64,000 bases of DNA from Oscillospiraceae bacterium (GTDB lineage: Bacteria; Bacillota; Clostridia; Oscillospirales; Ruminococcaceae): assembly GCA_029006135.1 (NCBI GenBank), contig JAQXGE010000033.1:1-64000 (forward strand). The letters run 5' to 3'. Positions 9,508 to 17,862 of the stretch are shown here, piece by piece. The notes under the pieces are model-generated. The model worked only from the letters and a program-made list of their open reading frames with translations. It ran no database searches and was not told the origin of the DNA. Position 1 is the stretch's first letter. Each line of letters begins with the position of its first letter. A program made the position numbers and the translations under genes.

Positions 9508-9720
9508 GAAAACACTCCTTTTTGTGAGATTGTCACGCGAACATGGGATGCTTCCGCTGCGGAACGAATCATCCGACAACGGAAAAACTTCTATTTCATT
9601 ATGGAGAAAAAGTATTTTTCATTCTACCATATTTTGTAAACAAAGAGCGATAAACAGGAAAGCGGAGAGATTTTGGCTGCATAAGTCCCAAAAAACGGAT
9701 GGCAGGCTGGACGGGAAACC

Positions 9721-9749
9721 TTGCGTCTTTTCTTAAAAAAGCATACAAT
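9721..9749 (+). promoter_or_regulatory. Probable promoter of the YjbR-polymerase-YolD operon
   Basis: TTGCGT and TACAAT are spaced by 17 bases. A 7-bp inverted repeat (9803-9809 with 9812-9818) lies in the leader just before the ribosome-binding site. No canonical LexA box was seen. The 323-base gap 9508-9830 holds nothing else recognisable. Confidence 0.5.
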
Positions 9750-9830
9750 AAAATTGAATTTGTGTGCTGACGCTGCGTCCGTCCGGCCGAATGCCATGAG
9801 GACGGGAATTTATTCCCGGAAAGGACTGCC

Positions 9831-10205
9831 ATGAACAGACAGGAAGTTTTAGATTGGTGCCAAAAGCAATATGGTACGCAACCGGATTACCCATGGAATG
9901 ACGATGACGCCGTTTTGCGCCATTCGGGAACTGGCAAATGGTATGCGGTGCTCATCCATGTGTCCCGAAAAAGGCTTGGCCTTGCAGGGGAGGGAATGGC
10001 CGAGGTGATGAACCTCAAATGTGACCCGCTTCTTATCGGCAGCCTCCGGATGCAGCCGGGGTACTGTGCGGCGTATCACATGAACAAAGATAGATGGATC
10101 AGTGTGCTGCTCGGCGGCCCCGCCCGGGATGAGGACGTCAAGGCACTGATTGATATGAGTTTTCGCCTGACGGGGCAGAAGAAAGGCCGCGCAAAGGCAA
10201 AATAA
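9831..10205 (+). CDS. MmcQ/YjbR family DNA-binding-fold protein
   Basis: A 124-residue member of the small MmcQ/YjbR (CyaY-like fold) family. The N terminus (VLDWCQKQYGTQPDYPW), the KWYAVLIHV strand and NLKCDP are family landmarks, as is the LRMQPGY-AYHMNKDRWISVLL region. The molecular role of the family is poorly defined. Here it precedes a Y-family polymerase by 31 bases on the same strand, which suggests co-transcription with a DNA repair module. The start has an AAGGA site. Confidence 0.8.
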   Translation: MNRQEVLDWCQKQYGTQPDYPWNDDDAVLRHSGTGKWYAVLIHVSRKRLGLAGEGMAEVMNLKCDPLLIGSLRMQPGYCAAYHMNKDRWISVLLGGPARDEDVKALIDMSFRLTGQKKGRAKAK

Positions 10206-10236
10206 CAAGAGTGAGGGCAGAAAGGGGGACCGTGCG

Positions 10237-11754
10237 GTGGCAGAAAAAGAACGCGTCTATGTTGCGATTGATCTTAAATCGTTTTATGCTTCGGTGGAGT
10301 GCGTGGAGCGCGGCCTTGACCCGCTCACGACCAACCTCGTGGTGGCGGATGCCAGCCGGACGGAAAAAACCATCTGCCTTGCAGTCTCCCCATCACTGAA
10401 ATCCTACGGCATTCCCGGCCGTCCCAGGCTGTTTGAGGTGGTGCAGAAAGTCCGGGATGTCAATGCCCGGCGCCGCCTTGCTGCCCCCGGACGCACGCTG
10501 ACCGGGGAATCTTATTTCGCATCGGAATTGAACGCCAACCCCGAACTGGCTGTCAGTTACCTGACCGCTCCGCCGCGCATGGCGTTTTATATTGATTACA
10601 GCACCCGCATTTATCATATTTATCTCAAGTACATTGCGCCGGAGGATATCCACGTCTACTCCATTGATGAGGTAATGATGGATGTGACGGATTATCTTTC
10701 CACCTACAACATGACGGCGCGGGAACTGGCAATGACGATGATTCGGGATGTCCTTCATGAGACAGGCATCACCGCAACGGCGGGAATCGGGACCAACCTC
10801 TATCTCGCCAAGGTTGCAATGGATATTGTCGCCAAACACGCCGAGCCGGATAAGGACGGTGTGCGCATGGCGGAACTGGATGAAATGTCCTACCGCCGCG
10901 AGCTTTGGAGCCACCAGCCGCTGACGGATTTCTGGCGTGTCGGCAAAGGCTACGCCCGCAAGCTGCAGTCGCGCGGCATTTTCACGATGGGGGATTTGGC
11001 ACGCTGTTCACTTGAGGATGAGCAGTGGCTTTACGGCACCTTCGGCGTCAACGCGGAGCTGCTGATTGACCATGCGTGGGGGTGGGAGCCGTGTACGGTG
11101 GCAATGATAAAAAAATACCGCCCCGAAACAAACTCCTTCAGTTCCGGGCAGGTCCTCCAGTCACCCTATCCATTTTCCTCGGCACGCCTTGTTGTGCAGG
11201 AGATGGCGCAGGCGGTGGCACTGGACCTTGTGGATAAACGCATGGTCACTGACCAGATGGTTCTGACCATCGGCTATGATGTGGAATGCCTGACAAACCC
11301 CGAAATCCGCCGCCATTACCACGGTGAAGTGACCAAAGATGCATACGGACGCAGCATCCCCAAACACGCGCACGGAACCGCCAATTTGGGACGGCAGACC
11401 TCCTCGGCACGGCTCATCACAGAGGCGGTCATGGCACTGTTTGATAAAATTGTGAACCCGAACCTCCTTGTGCGCCGCCTGACGCTCACAACCAACCATG
11501 TGGTAGATGAAGCACAGGCCGTTCTTTGTCAGTCACGGGAATGTGAACAGCTCGACCTTTTTACCGACTATGCCGCGCGGGAACAACAGCGCAAAGAGGA
11601 AAACGAAGCACTTGACCGGGAACGCCGGATGCAGGAGGCTGTGCTGAGCATCAAGAAAAAATACGGAAAAAACGCAATCCTCAAGGGAATGAATTTGCAG
11701 GAAGGCGCCACGGCGAAGGAACGCAACGCACAAATCGGCGGGCATAAGGCGTAA
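10237..11754 (+). CDS. Y-family DNA polymerase, UmuC/UvrX-like
   Basis: A 505-residue translesion polymerase. The palm begins YVAIDLKSFYASVECVERG with the metal-binding Asp and steric-gate region, and the second acidic motif is YSIDEVMMDVT. A helix-hairpin-helix-like thumb region (FWRVGKGYARKLQSRGI) and a little-finger domain follow. QLDLF at residues 438-442 is a textbook beta-clamp-binding motif. The start is the GTG at 10237 with AAAGGGGG upstream. A YolD-like gene follows at once, the arrangement known for UvrX-type polymerases in Firmicutes. It is probably expressed under DNA damage, but no operator was identified. Confidence 0.9.
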   Translation: MAEKERVYVAIDLKSFYASVECVERGLDPLTTNLVVADASRTEKTICLAVSPSLKSYGIPGRPRLFEVVQKVRDVNARRRLAAPGRTLTGESYFASELNANPELAVSYLTAPPRMAFYIDYSTRIYHIYLKYIAPEDIHVYSIDEVMMDVTDYLSTYNMTARELAMTMIRDVLHETGITATAGIGTNLYLAKVAMDIVAKHAEPDKDGVRMAELDEMSYRRELWSHQPLTDFWRVGKGYARKLQSRGIFTMGDLARCSLEDEQWLYGTFGVNAELLIDHAWGWEPCTVAMIKKYRPETNSFSSGQVLQSPYPFSSARLVVQEMAQAVALDLVDKRMVTDQMVLTIGYDVECLTNPEIRRHYHGEVTKDAYGRSIPKHAHGTANLGRQTSSARLITEAVMALFDKIVNPNLLVRRLTLTTNHVVDEAQAVLCQSRECEQLDLFTDYAAREQQRKEENEALDRERRMQEAVLSIKKKYGKNAILKGMNLQEGATAKERNAQIGGHKA

Positions 11755-11767
11755 GGAGGGAATGAGA

Positions 11768-12199
11768 GTGAAAAGCAACTATGCGGATCATTCCTATGAC
11801 GACATCATCAATCTGCCGCATCCTACCTCCGCCAAATATCCCCGGATGCCGGTTGAAAACCGGGCAGTGCAGTTTGCCCCTTTTGCGGCGCTGACGGGGC
11901 ATGAGGCCGCCATCCGGGAAACCGCCCGCCTGACCGACACAAGGCCGGAACTGGATGAATACGAAAAAGAAACCATCGACCGCGCACTTCGCTGCCTTAT
12001 GCAGAATCCGGGAAAGCTCTGTGCAGAGTTTACCTGTTTTGTCCCGGACAGCAGGAAAGAGGGCGGCAGTTTTGCGGTCATCACGGGCAGTGTCAAAAAG
12101 TTGAATGATGTCACCCGCATCCTGACCCTCACCGATGGACGGAACATCCCCGTTGATGATATTATGAAAATTGAAATAAAATGGGACACCGTACCGTAA
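11768..12199 (+). CDS. YolD-like protein
   Basis: A 143-residue YolD-family protein, recognised from YDDIINLPHPTSAKYPRMP and the RAVQFAPFAALTGHEAAI stretch. YolD proteins pair with UvrX-type Y-family polymerases and are thought to act as partners or UmuD-like regulators. The GTG at 11768 has an AGGAGG site eight bases away. An ATG six bases upstream (11762) sits only two bases from it and is the less likely start. It overlaps nothing and lies 13 bases after the polymerase stop. Confidence 0.82.
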   Translation: MKSNYADHSYDDIINLPHPTSAKYPRMPVENRAVQFAPFAALTGHEAAIRETARLTDTRPELDEYEKETIDRALRCLMQNPGKLCAEFTCFVPDSRKEGGSFAVITGSVKKLNDVTRILTLTDGRNIPVDDIMKIEIKWDTVP

Positions 12200-12259
12200 A
12201 AAAGCTGATACCCAAGAAACACCGCAGTCGGGAAGGGCAGTCGGGTATCCTGCGAACGG

Positions 12260-12777
12260 ATGAAGAAAAGAGGAAAGTTTTACAGCAATATGGAAGAAAA
12301 CAAAGATTTTTTTGGGACAGAGCCTGTATTCGAACTTCTCATGCGGCTGGCACCTCCGGTCATGCTGGCACAGCTGATACAGGCACTGTATAATATTGTG
12401 GACAGCTATTTCATCGGGCAGTATTCAAAGGATGGACTTGCCGCGCTGTCGGTTATCTTCCCGATTCAGCTGACCCCGCCATTCTGACCCTTGGCAATAC
12501 GGCTTTGCGGATTATTGGCATCAGTTTTGTGCCCATTTCCTTTTCGATTGTGATTCCGACCTACTTTCAGGCAATCGGCATGGGCAAACAGAGCATCGTC
12601 TTGACCGTTTTGCGGCAGATTGTGCTGCTGATTCCGCTTGCGTGGATGTTTTCTTTGCTGGGAGTCGACTATGTGTGGTGGGCGTTTCCAACGGCAGAGA
12701 TGATCACGGCGGCGACTGCCTGCATTCTCTATCGGAAATACCCGATGAAGGAACCTGCCGGATTAAAAGAAGAATAA
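12260..12777 (+). pseudogene. MATE-family efflux transporter, internal deletion and frameshift
   Basis: Remnant of a MATE drug/sodium antiporter gene. The first part (12260-12487) encodes a normal MATE N terminus (ELLMRLAPPVMLAQLIQALY, DSYFIGQYS) and stops after about 75 codons. The second part, in another frame, encodes the C-terminal third (LTLGNTALRIIGISFVPISF, then the last two helices). Roughly 270 residues are missing between FPIQL and LTLGNTA, and the junction lies near 12466-12480. An intact MATE gene is present at 21083-22444. The N-terminal and C-terminal fragments are unlikely to be functional. Confidence 0.82.
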
Positions 12778-12801
12778 AAACATAAAATCGACAAAAAACT
12801 C

Positions 12802-12830
12802 TGGACATTTCAATAAAAGTGAAGTACAAT
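12802..12830 (+). promoter_or_regulatory. Probable promoter of the G5/3D protein gene, with long leader
   Basis: TGGACA and TACAAT are separated by 17 bases. The predicted transcript has about 235 untranslated bases. It can form a multi-branched structure closed by 12891-12899 with 12954-12963, and a hairpin at 13002-13021 followed by ACTTTTTA. No named riboswitch motif was recognised. Confidence 0.5.
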
Positions 12831-13072
12831 AATCCGAGTACCTTTTTAACGTTCCGACGTCCAATCATGGACCGGCTCGTTTCCGCTTCTGCATAAAGGC
12901 AAAAAATGCGGCGTTCGTGCGTCAAAAAAAGACCGGCCAATTGTTCCGGAATTCCTTTATTGCGCCGCGCTGAGCAAGGAGCATACTCGGCTATCTGCGC
13001 TGCCGACCCTGAAGGGCCGGCACTTTTTATGGCCTGCTCCAAATGTAAACAACGGAAAAGTCAGGGGTTTTT

Positions 13073-14200
13073 ATGTTAGCAACCAAAACGAAAGAACATA
13101 TTCGGCGCCGAGCGGCAATCCTCATCCCGCGGTGGGGAACGCTGCTGGGGGCGCTGGCGGCACTTGGCATCTGTGTAGCCTTTACGGGGACCCAGCTCCG
13201 CGTGGTGGAAATTACGGACAGCCACGGTGCGCGCGGCGTGACAATCACCATGGCACAGGAGATTGATACCCTCATGGCGCAAACGGGGATCAGCACACCT
13301 GCCACAGATGACGAACTGCTCATCACCGAGGAGGACGGACGGGCGCGCATCCATATTCTTCGCGCCTACACGGTTCCGGTCATTGCGGACGGCGCGGAGC
13401 AGGATGTGGTCGTGACGGGCGGAACGGTGGCCGATGCACTGCAAAAATGCGGCATCACATGGGAGGAAAACGACATTGTTGAGCCTGCGCTGGACAGTGA
13501 AACGCAGCCCGGTACCTCCATCACGGTACACAGGGTCCGCTATGAGGAGTATACGCTGGAGGAGCCTATCCCGGTGGATGTCCAGCGTGTGGAGACAAGT
13601 CTTTTCTATCGCTGCCAGAACTTTGAGCAAGTCGCACAGGAGGGCAGGGAAGGCCGCAGTTTGGTTTCTTACCGCGAGACCTATGTGGATGGTGAACTGA
13701 CCGAAACAATCGAGACGGGACGGGAAGTTCTCACGGAAATGGTTCCCCGCATCGTTAAATGTTACGGTGAGGGCGCACCGGTCAGCAGCTTTACCGGGCC
13801 GGAAATTGTGGACGGCAAGCCCGCAGAAGGAATCGCGGCCGTCTATACGGCCCAGCGCTCCACAGGGTATTCCGCATCCGCTACGGCTAAGGGCGCTTCG
13901 GGAAGGCGATTGACCTATGGAACGGTCGCAGTCAACCCTTCCATCATTCCCTACGGGAGTCTGATGTACATTACTTCTGCGGACGGGCAGTTTGTCTATG
14001 GCTACGCCTATGCGGCGGACACCGGCACCGCTATGATGACCGGCCATGCGTTCATTGACCTGTATTATGAAACTTATGCCGAGAGCGTAAAAAGCGCCGT
14101 GATTCCGGTCAATGTCTATGTGCTGGATGCAGAGACAGCCGCGCAGTACAAGGAAGCCAATGACGCCATTTTTGAGGCTGATACCGTTGTGGGACGCTGA
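13073..14200 (+). CDS. YabE-like protein with ubiquitin-like/DUF348, G5 and 3D domains
   Basis: A 375-residue cell-wall protein probably acting outside the membrane in peptidoglycan turnover. An N-terminal membrane anchor or signal (about residues 20-40) follows a basic stretch. Ubiquitin-like DUF348 repeats cover about 60-165 (DQD-type VVVTGGTVADALQKCGI). A G5 domain with RVRYEEYTLEEPIPV and GREVLTEMVPRIV spans about 160-235. A C-terminal 3D domain carries the three conserved aspartates (YAADTGTAM, HAFIDLYY). The family resembles resuscitation-promoting-factor and Bacillus YabE/YuiC proteins. It is monocistronic with a long structured leader, ending in a shared terminator. Confidence 0.85.
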   Translation: MLATKTKEHIRRRAAILIPRWGTLLGALAALGICVAFTGTQLRVVEITDSHGARGVTITMAQEIDTLMAQTGISTPATDDELLITEEDGRARIHILRAYTVPVIADGAEQDVVVTGGTVADALQKCGITWEENDIVEPALDSETQPGTSITVHRVRYEEYTLEEPIPVDVQRVETSLFYRCQNFEQVAQEGREGRSLVSYRETYVDGELTETIETGREVLTEMVPRIVKCYGEGAPVSSFTGPEIVDGKPAEGIAAVYTAQRSTGYSASATAKGASGRRLTYGTVAVNPSIIPYGSLMYITSADGQFVYGYAYAADTGTAMMTGHAFIDLYYETYAESVKSAVIPVNVYVLDAETAAQYKEANDAIFEADTVVGR

Positions 14201-14219
14201 TAAACTTAAATAAACCAAG

Positions 14220-14263
14220 GACCCCGCCGCATTTCCCTCAAAAGGGAACGCGGCGGGGTCTTT
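14220..14263. terminator. Bidirectional intrinsic terminator
   Basis: An 11-bp GC-rich stem (14220-14230 with 14250-14260) is extended by an inner TTCCCT/AGGGAA stem. It sits between the convergent YabE-like and murE genes. Confidence 0.85.
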
Positions 14264-14291
14264 GATGTTTATTATGGATGATTCGGGAAAT

Positions 14292-15791
14292 TCAGGAAAT
14301 ACCCTTCTCTGCGGCGTACTCCTCAATCAATTCCCGCTCGAGGAACGGGGTCTTGACGCCCTCGCGGTCACGGTAGGCTTCGTGCCCTTTGCCGATGACT
14401 GCAATCAGATCGCCTTCCTGCGCGTGGTCAATGGCATAGTGCAGTGCGTCCAGACGGTCGGGAATTTCCACATACTTGGCATCAGGATTGCCTTTTTCCA
14501 TGCCGACTTTGATATCGGCAATAATGTCCTCAACCTTTTCAAAGCGGTTATTGTCCTCGGTCAGAATGCAAAAATCCGCCATTTTTGCGCAGACTTCGCC
14601 CATGCCGTAGCGGCGCAGACGGCTGCGGTTTCCGCCGCAGCCAAATACGACAACCATGCGGTGGGGATGGTAGGCTTTCAGTGTCTCCATCAGGCTCTCG
14701 GCGGCCGCCTCATTGTGCGCATAGTCAATCAGGATGGTGAATTTGCTGCTGATGGGGACCAGCTCTACACGGCCTTTGACAACGGCTTTTTTCAGCCCTT
14801 CATGAATCGCGTCATCGTGCAGCCCCAGAACTTTCGCCACGCCGATGGTGGCCAGCGCGTTATAAATGCTGAACAGTCCGGGCATACCAACCTGAATCTC
14901 CATCGAGGTGCCGTCCGGTTCAGTCAGCGTAAACTCTACGCCCAGCATCTCCCGGGTGCGGAGCAGGCGGTATTCCTTGCCTGCACGGTAATCGGCTTGC
15001 TGTGCGTCAATGCCATACCGCACCAGCTCGCAGGTGTGGCCCTCCAGCAGCGCGTCCGTATTGGGGTCGTCGGCGTTCACGATGCCCACGTTGCAGCGCT
15101 TGAACAGCTCACCCTTCCAGCTTCGATATTCCTCAAAGCTGGAATGCTCGCCGGGGGCAATGTGGTCGGGATAAAGGTTGGTAAAGACGCCGACCTGATA
15201 GTGAATGCCCGCCACACGGTCCATCATCAGCCCCTGACTGGACACCTCCATCACGCAGGTGTCGCATCCGGCATCCGCCATCTGGCGCAGAATTTTCTGC
15301 AGTTCGTAGCTTTCCGGCGTTGTGTTGTTCAGGTCATAGTGCCGGCCCGGATAGTAAACACCGTTGGTTCCAATCATGCCGACTTTGTGCCCGGCGGCTT
15401 CAAGCACGGCTTTGATCATGTGCGTGGTGGTGGTCTTGCCTTTGGTGCCCGTCACACCCACCATGGTCATCTCGCGCGCGGGGCGGCCAAAATAGGCGGT
15501 GGACAGCAGTGCCAGCGCATAGCGGGTGCTCTGAAATTTGACCACGGTCACCTGCGGTATGGCGGCAAGGACTTCTGCGGGCAGGTCATGCTGAATGGCA
15601 AGGACTGCGGCGCCTTTTCCCGCCACATCGGCGGCATAGTCATGGCTGTCCCGCTGGGTACCCACAATGCAGACGAACAGTCCACCGGGGGTGACCTTGC
15701 GGGAATCATAGTAAATATCTGTCACTTCAACGTTCAAATCCCCCTGTACCAGTGTATAGGTCAGGTCTTTGAGCAGTTGTTTCAGCAGCAT
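14292..15791 (-). CDS. murE: UDP-MurNAc-tripeptide synthetase (probably DAP-adding)
   Basis: Adds the third residue to UDP-MurNAc-L-Ala-D-Glu in the cytoplasm. The 499-residue protein has a Mur-ligase N domain (YYDSRKVTPGGLFVC) and the ATP loop GVTGTKGKTTTTHM. Two further Mur-ligase landmarks are DYAHNEAAAESLM and the C-terminal domain beginning FGCGGNRSRLRR. The specificity motif reads DNNR where DAP-adding enzymes have DNPR; the Arg that contacts the meso-DAP carboxylate is kept, which favours DAP over lysine. The start is ATG 15791, eight bases from a GAGG site; GTG 15800 and ATG 15797 are alternatives. It lies 10 bases after asnB and is clearly in its operon. Confidence 0.92.
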   Translation of the reverse strand: MLLKQLLKDLTYTLVQGDLNVEVTDIYYDSRKVTPGGLFVCIVGTQRDSHDYAADVAGKGAAVLAIQHDLPAEVLAAIPQVTVVKFQSTRYALALLSTAYFGRPAREMTMVGVTGTKGKTTTTHMIKAVLEAAGHKVGMIGTNGVYYPGRHYDLNNTTPESYELQKILRQMADAGCDTCVMEVSSQGLMMDRVAGIHYQVGVFTNLYPDHIAPGEHSSFEEYRSWKGELFKRCNVGIVNADDPNTDALLEGHTCELVRYGIDAQQADYRAGKEYRLLRTREMLGVEFTLTEPDGTSMEIQVGMPGLFSIYNALATIGVAKVLGLHDDAIHEGLKKAVVKGRVELVPISSKFTILIDYAHNEAAAESLMETLKAYHPHRMVVVFGCGGNRSRLRRYGMGEVCAKMADFCILTEDNNRFEKVEDIIADIKVGMEKGNPDAKYVEIPDRLDALHYAIDHAQEGDLIAVIGKGHEAYRDREGVKTPFLERELIEEYAAEKGIS

Positions 15792-15801
15792 CTTCATCAC
15801 C

Positions 15802-17631
15802 TCAGCGCTTCACAAAGTATTCGTCATACCAGACAAGGAACATAAAAATACACCAAATCTGCCGCCAGTTGTCCCGCTTGCCGGAAACGTGCTGATCGAG
15901 CATCCGGTTCAGCTCTTTCACATTGAAGAACTGTTCTGCGGCGGGACTGTTGAAAGATTCCCGCACGATGGAAGCGTATTTTTCTTCCCGCAGCCAGGCA
16001 CGAACCGGAACAGGGAAGCCCAGCTTCTTTTTGTCGGCGGTCTTGGCGGGAATCGTTTTTTCCGCGGCGCCGCGCATCGCAATCTTGGTCTGCTCGGCCG
16101 TTACCTTGTGGCAGGTGGGAATGTGGCTGGCCAGCTCGAACACCTTGCGGTCCAAAAACGGAACCCGCAGTTCCAGACTGTTGGCCATGCTCATCTTGTC
16201 GGCTTTGAGCAGAATATCGCCCACCATCCAGAGGTTGAGGTCGCAGTATTCCATCTGCGTCACGGCATCCTGGCCTTTGGTGTGCTCAAAATAGGGGCGG
16301 GAAAGGTCGGTGGGAAGCGTCCTGCCGCTGTAATGCTTGAGCAGCTTTTTCTTGCGGCGTTCGTCCATCAGGTTCGTGTTGCCGATGTAGCGCTCTTCAA
16401 GCGGCTTGGAACGGCGCACAAGGAAGTTTACCCCATGCACGGGCGGCAAGTGTTCCGCCACGGCACCGATGACCCGGCGGATAGGCAGCGGAATACGGTC
16501 ATACCAACTGACCGTGAACGGCTCCTTATAGATATTATAGCCGCCGAAAAATTCGTCCGCACCCTCGCCGGACAGGCAGACCTTGACCTGCTTCGAGGCT
16601 TCCCGGTTGACAAAGTAGAGCGCCACACTGGCGGCATCGGCCAGAGGCTCATCCATGTGATACTGAATCTTGCCAAGATTGGCCCAGTATTCTTCCGGCG
16701 TGATGCGGTAGGCGTAGTTCTTGACACCGATATGCTCGGAAAACTCCCGCGCATAATCCGTTTCGTCATACTGCTTGTCGGCAAAACCGACCGTGAAGGT
16801 TTTATCCACATGAGCCAGCGCCGCCATATAGCTGGAGTCTACGCCGGAGGAGAGGAAGCTGCCGACTTCTACATCGGCAATCTTGTGCACCTCAACGCTC
16901 TCCTTCATCGCGTCGCTGATCTCCTGTTCCCAGTCCTCCAGCGTTTTGGAAGTATCGGGGTCAAACTCGGGCCGCCAGTAGCGCTCGACCGTCAAAGTTC
17001 CGTTTTTCCACTCCATCCAGTGAGCCGGCATGAGTTTTTTTACGCCTTTGAAAAAGGTGTTTTCCCCCGGTGAATACTGATAGGAGAGGTAAAGAGGCAG
17101 CTGCTCCTCGTTCAGTTCCTTTTTGAAGCCGGGATGCGAAAGGAAACTCTTGATTTCACTGCCGAACAGCAGCTCGCCCTGTTCGTTCTGATAGTAGTAG
17201 AGCGGCTTGATGCCAAAATGGTCCCGAGCGCAGAACAGCGTCTGTTCCCGGCGGTCCCAGATGGCAAACGTGAACATTCCGCGCAGACGCTGCAAAAGAT
17301 CTTTGCCCCACTGCTCGTAACCGTGAAGAAGAACTTCGGTATCCGACCGGGTGGCAAAGGTATGGCCGGCCTGCATCAGCTCGGCGGTCAGTTCCTGAAA
17401 GTTGTAAATCTCTCCATTAAAGATGACGGCCAGATTCCCGTCCTCATTGAACATAGGCTGCTTGCCGCCCTCAAGGTCAATGATGGACAGACGCCGCTGC
17501 CCCAAAGCCACCGGGCCTTCAATAAACTGTCCCTGTCCATCGGGACCGCGGTGAGCGATAGCGTCCATCATACTCTGAAGGATCTGCTGCATATCGTCCC
17601 GTGCGCCCACAAAGCCAACAATTCCACACAT
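15802..17631 (-). CDS. asnB: Glutamine-hydrolysing asparagine synthase family protein, paralogue 1
   Basis: A 609-residue class II amidotransferase. Cys2 (MCGIVGFVG) is the glutaminase nucleophile, followed by the RGPDGQGQF and NGEIYNFQEL glutaminase motifs. The synthetase domain has SSGVDSSYMA (PP-loop, SGGxDS type) and SGEGADEFFGGYN. It forms an operon with murE. AsnB-family enzymes are known to amidate meso-DAP in some Firmicutes (Lactobacillus plantarum AsnB1, Bacillus AsnB). With asnA also present in this window, amidation of peptidoglycan precursors is as likely as free asparagine synthesis. That choice is an inference. Confidence 0.85.
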   Translation of the reverse strand: MCGIVGFVGARDDMQQILQSMMDAIAHRGPDGQGQFIEGPVALGQRRLSIIDLEGGKQPMFNEDGNLAVIFNGEIYNFQELTAELMQAGHTFATRSDTEVLLHGYEQWGKDLLQRLRGMFTFAIWDRREQTLFCARDHFGIKPLYYYQNEQGELLFGSEIKSFLSHPGFKKELNEEQLPLYLSYQYSPGENTFFKGVKKLMPAHWMEWKNGTLTVERYWRPEFDPDTSKTLEDWEQEISDAMKESVEVHKIADVEVGSFLSSGVDSSYMAALAHVDKTFTVGFADKQYDETDYAREFSEHIGVKNYAYRITPEEYWANLGKIQYHMDEPLADAASVALYFVNREASKQVKVCLSGEGADEFFGGYNIYKEPFTVSWYDRIPLPIRRVIGAVAEHLPPVHGVNFLVRRSKPLEERYIGNTNLMDERRKKKLLKHYSGRTLPTDLSRPYFEHTKGQDAVTQMEYCDLNLWMVGDILLKADKMSMANSLELRVPFLDRKVFELASHIPTCHKVTAEQTKIAMRGAAEKTIPAKTADKKKLGFPVPVRAWLREEKYASIVRESFNSPAAEQFFNVKELNRMLDQHVSGKRDNWRQIWCIFMFLVWYDEYFVKR

Positions 17632-17780
17632 AATCGTTTTCCTCGTTCCTGTTGCTCACTGTCATTTTTGGATAGGTTCTATTATACACGTTTCTTCCCG
17701 GAAAGAAAAGCATTTGTGCAGGAAACCTGTTGTAAATTTCTCTTTCTATCCTGTATGCCGCACAAAGTTGCCGGCAGGGT

Positions 17781-17809
17781 TTGACATCGAAGTGGAATGG
17801 AAGTAAAAT
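17781..17809 (+). promoter_or_regulatory. Probable promoter of the ATP-grasp ligase-asnB operon
   Basis: TTGACA and TAAAAT are spaced by 17 bases. It is divergent from asnB-murE, which has a -10-like TATAAT on the minus strand at 17686-17681 with a weak -35. Confidence 0.6.
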
Positions 17810-17862
17810 AAAATGATACATAAGAACCCATCAAAGAACCGTAAAAAGAAAGGTCAATCAAT

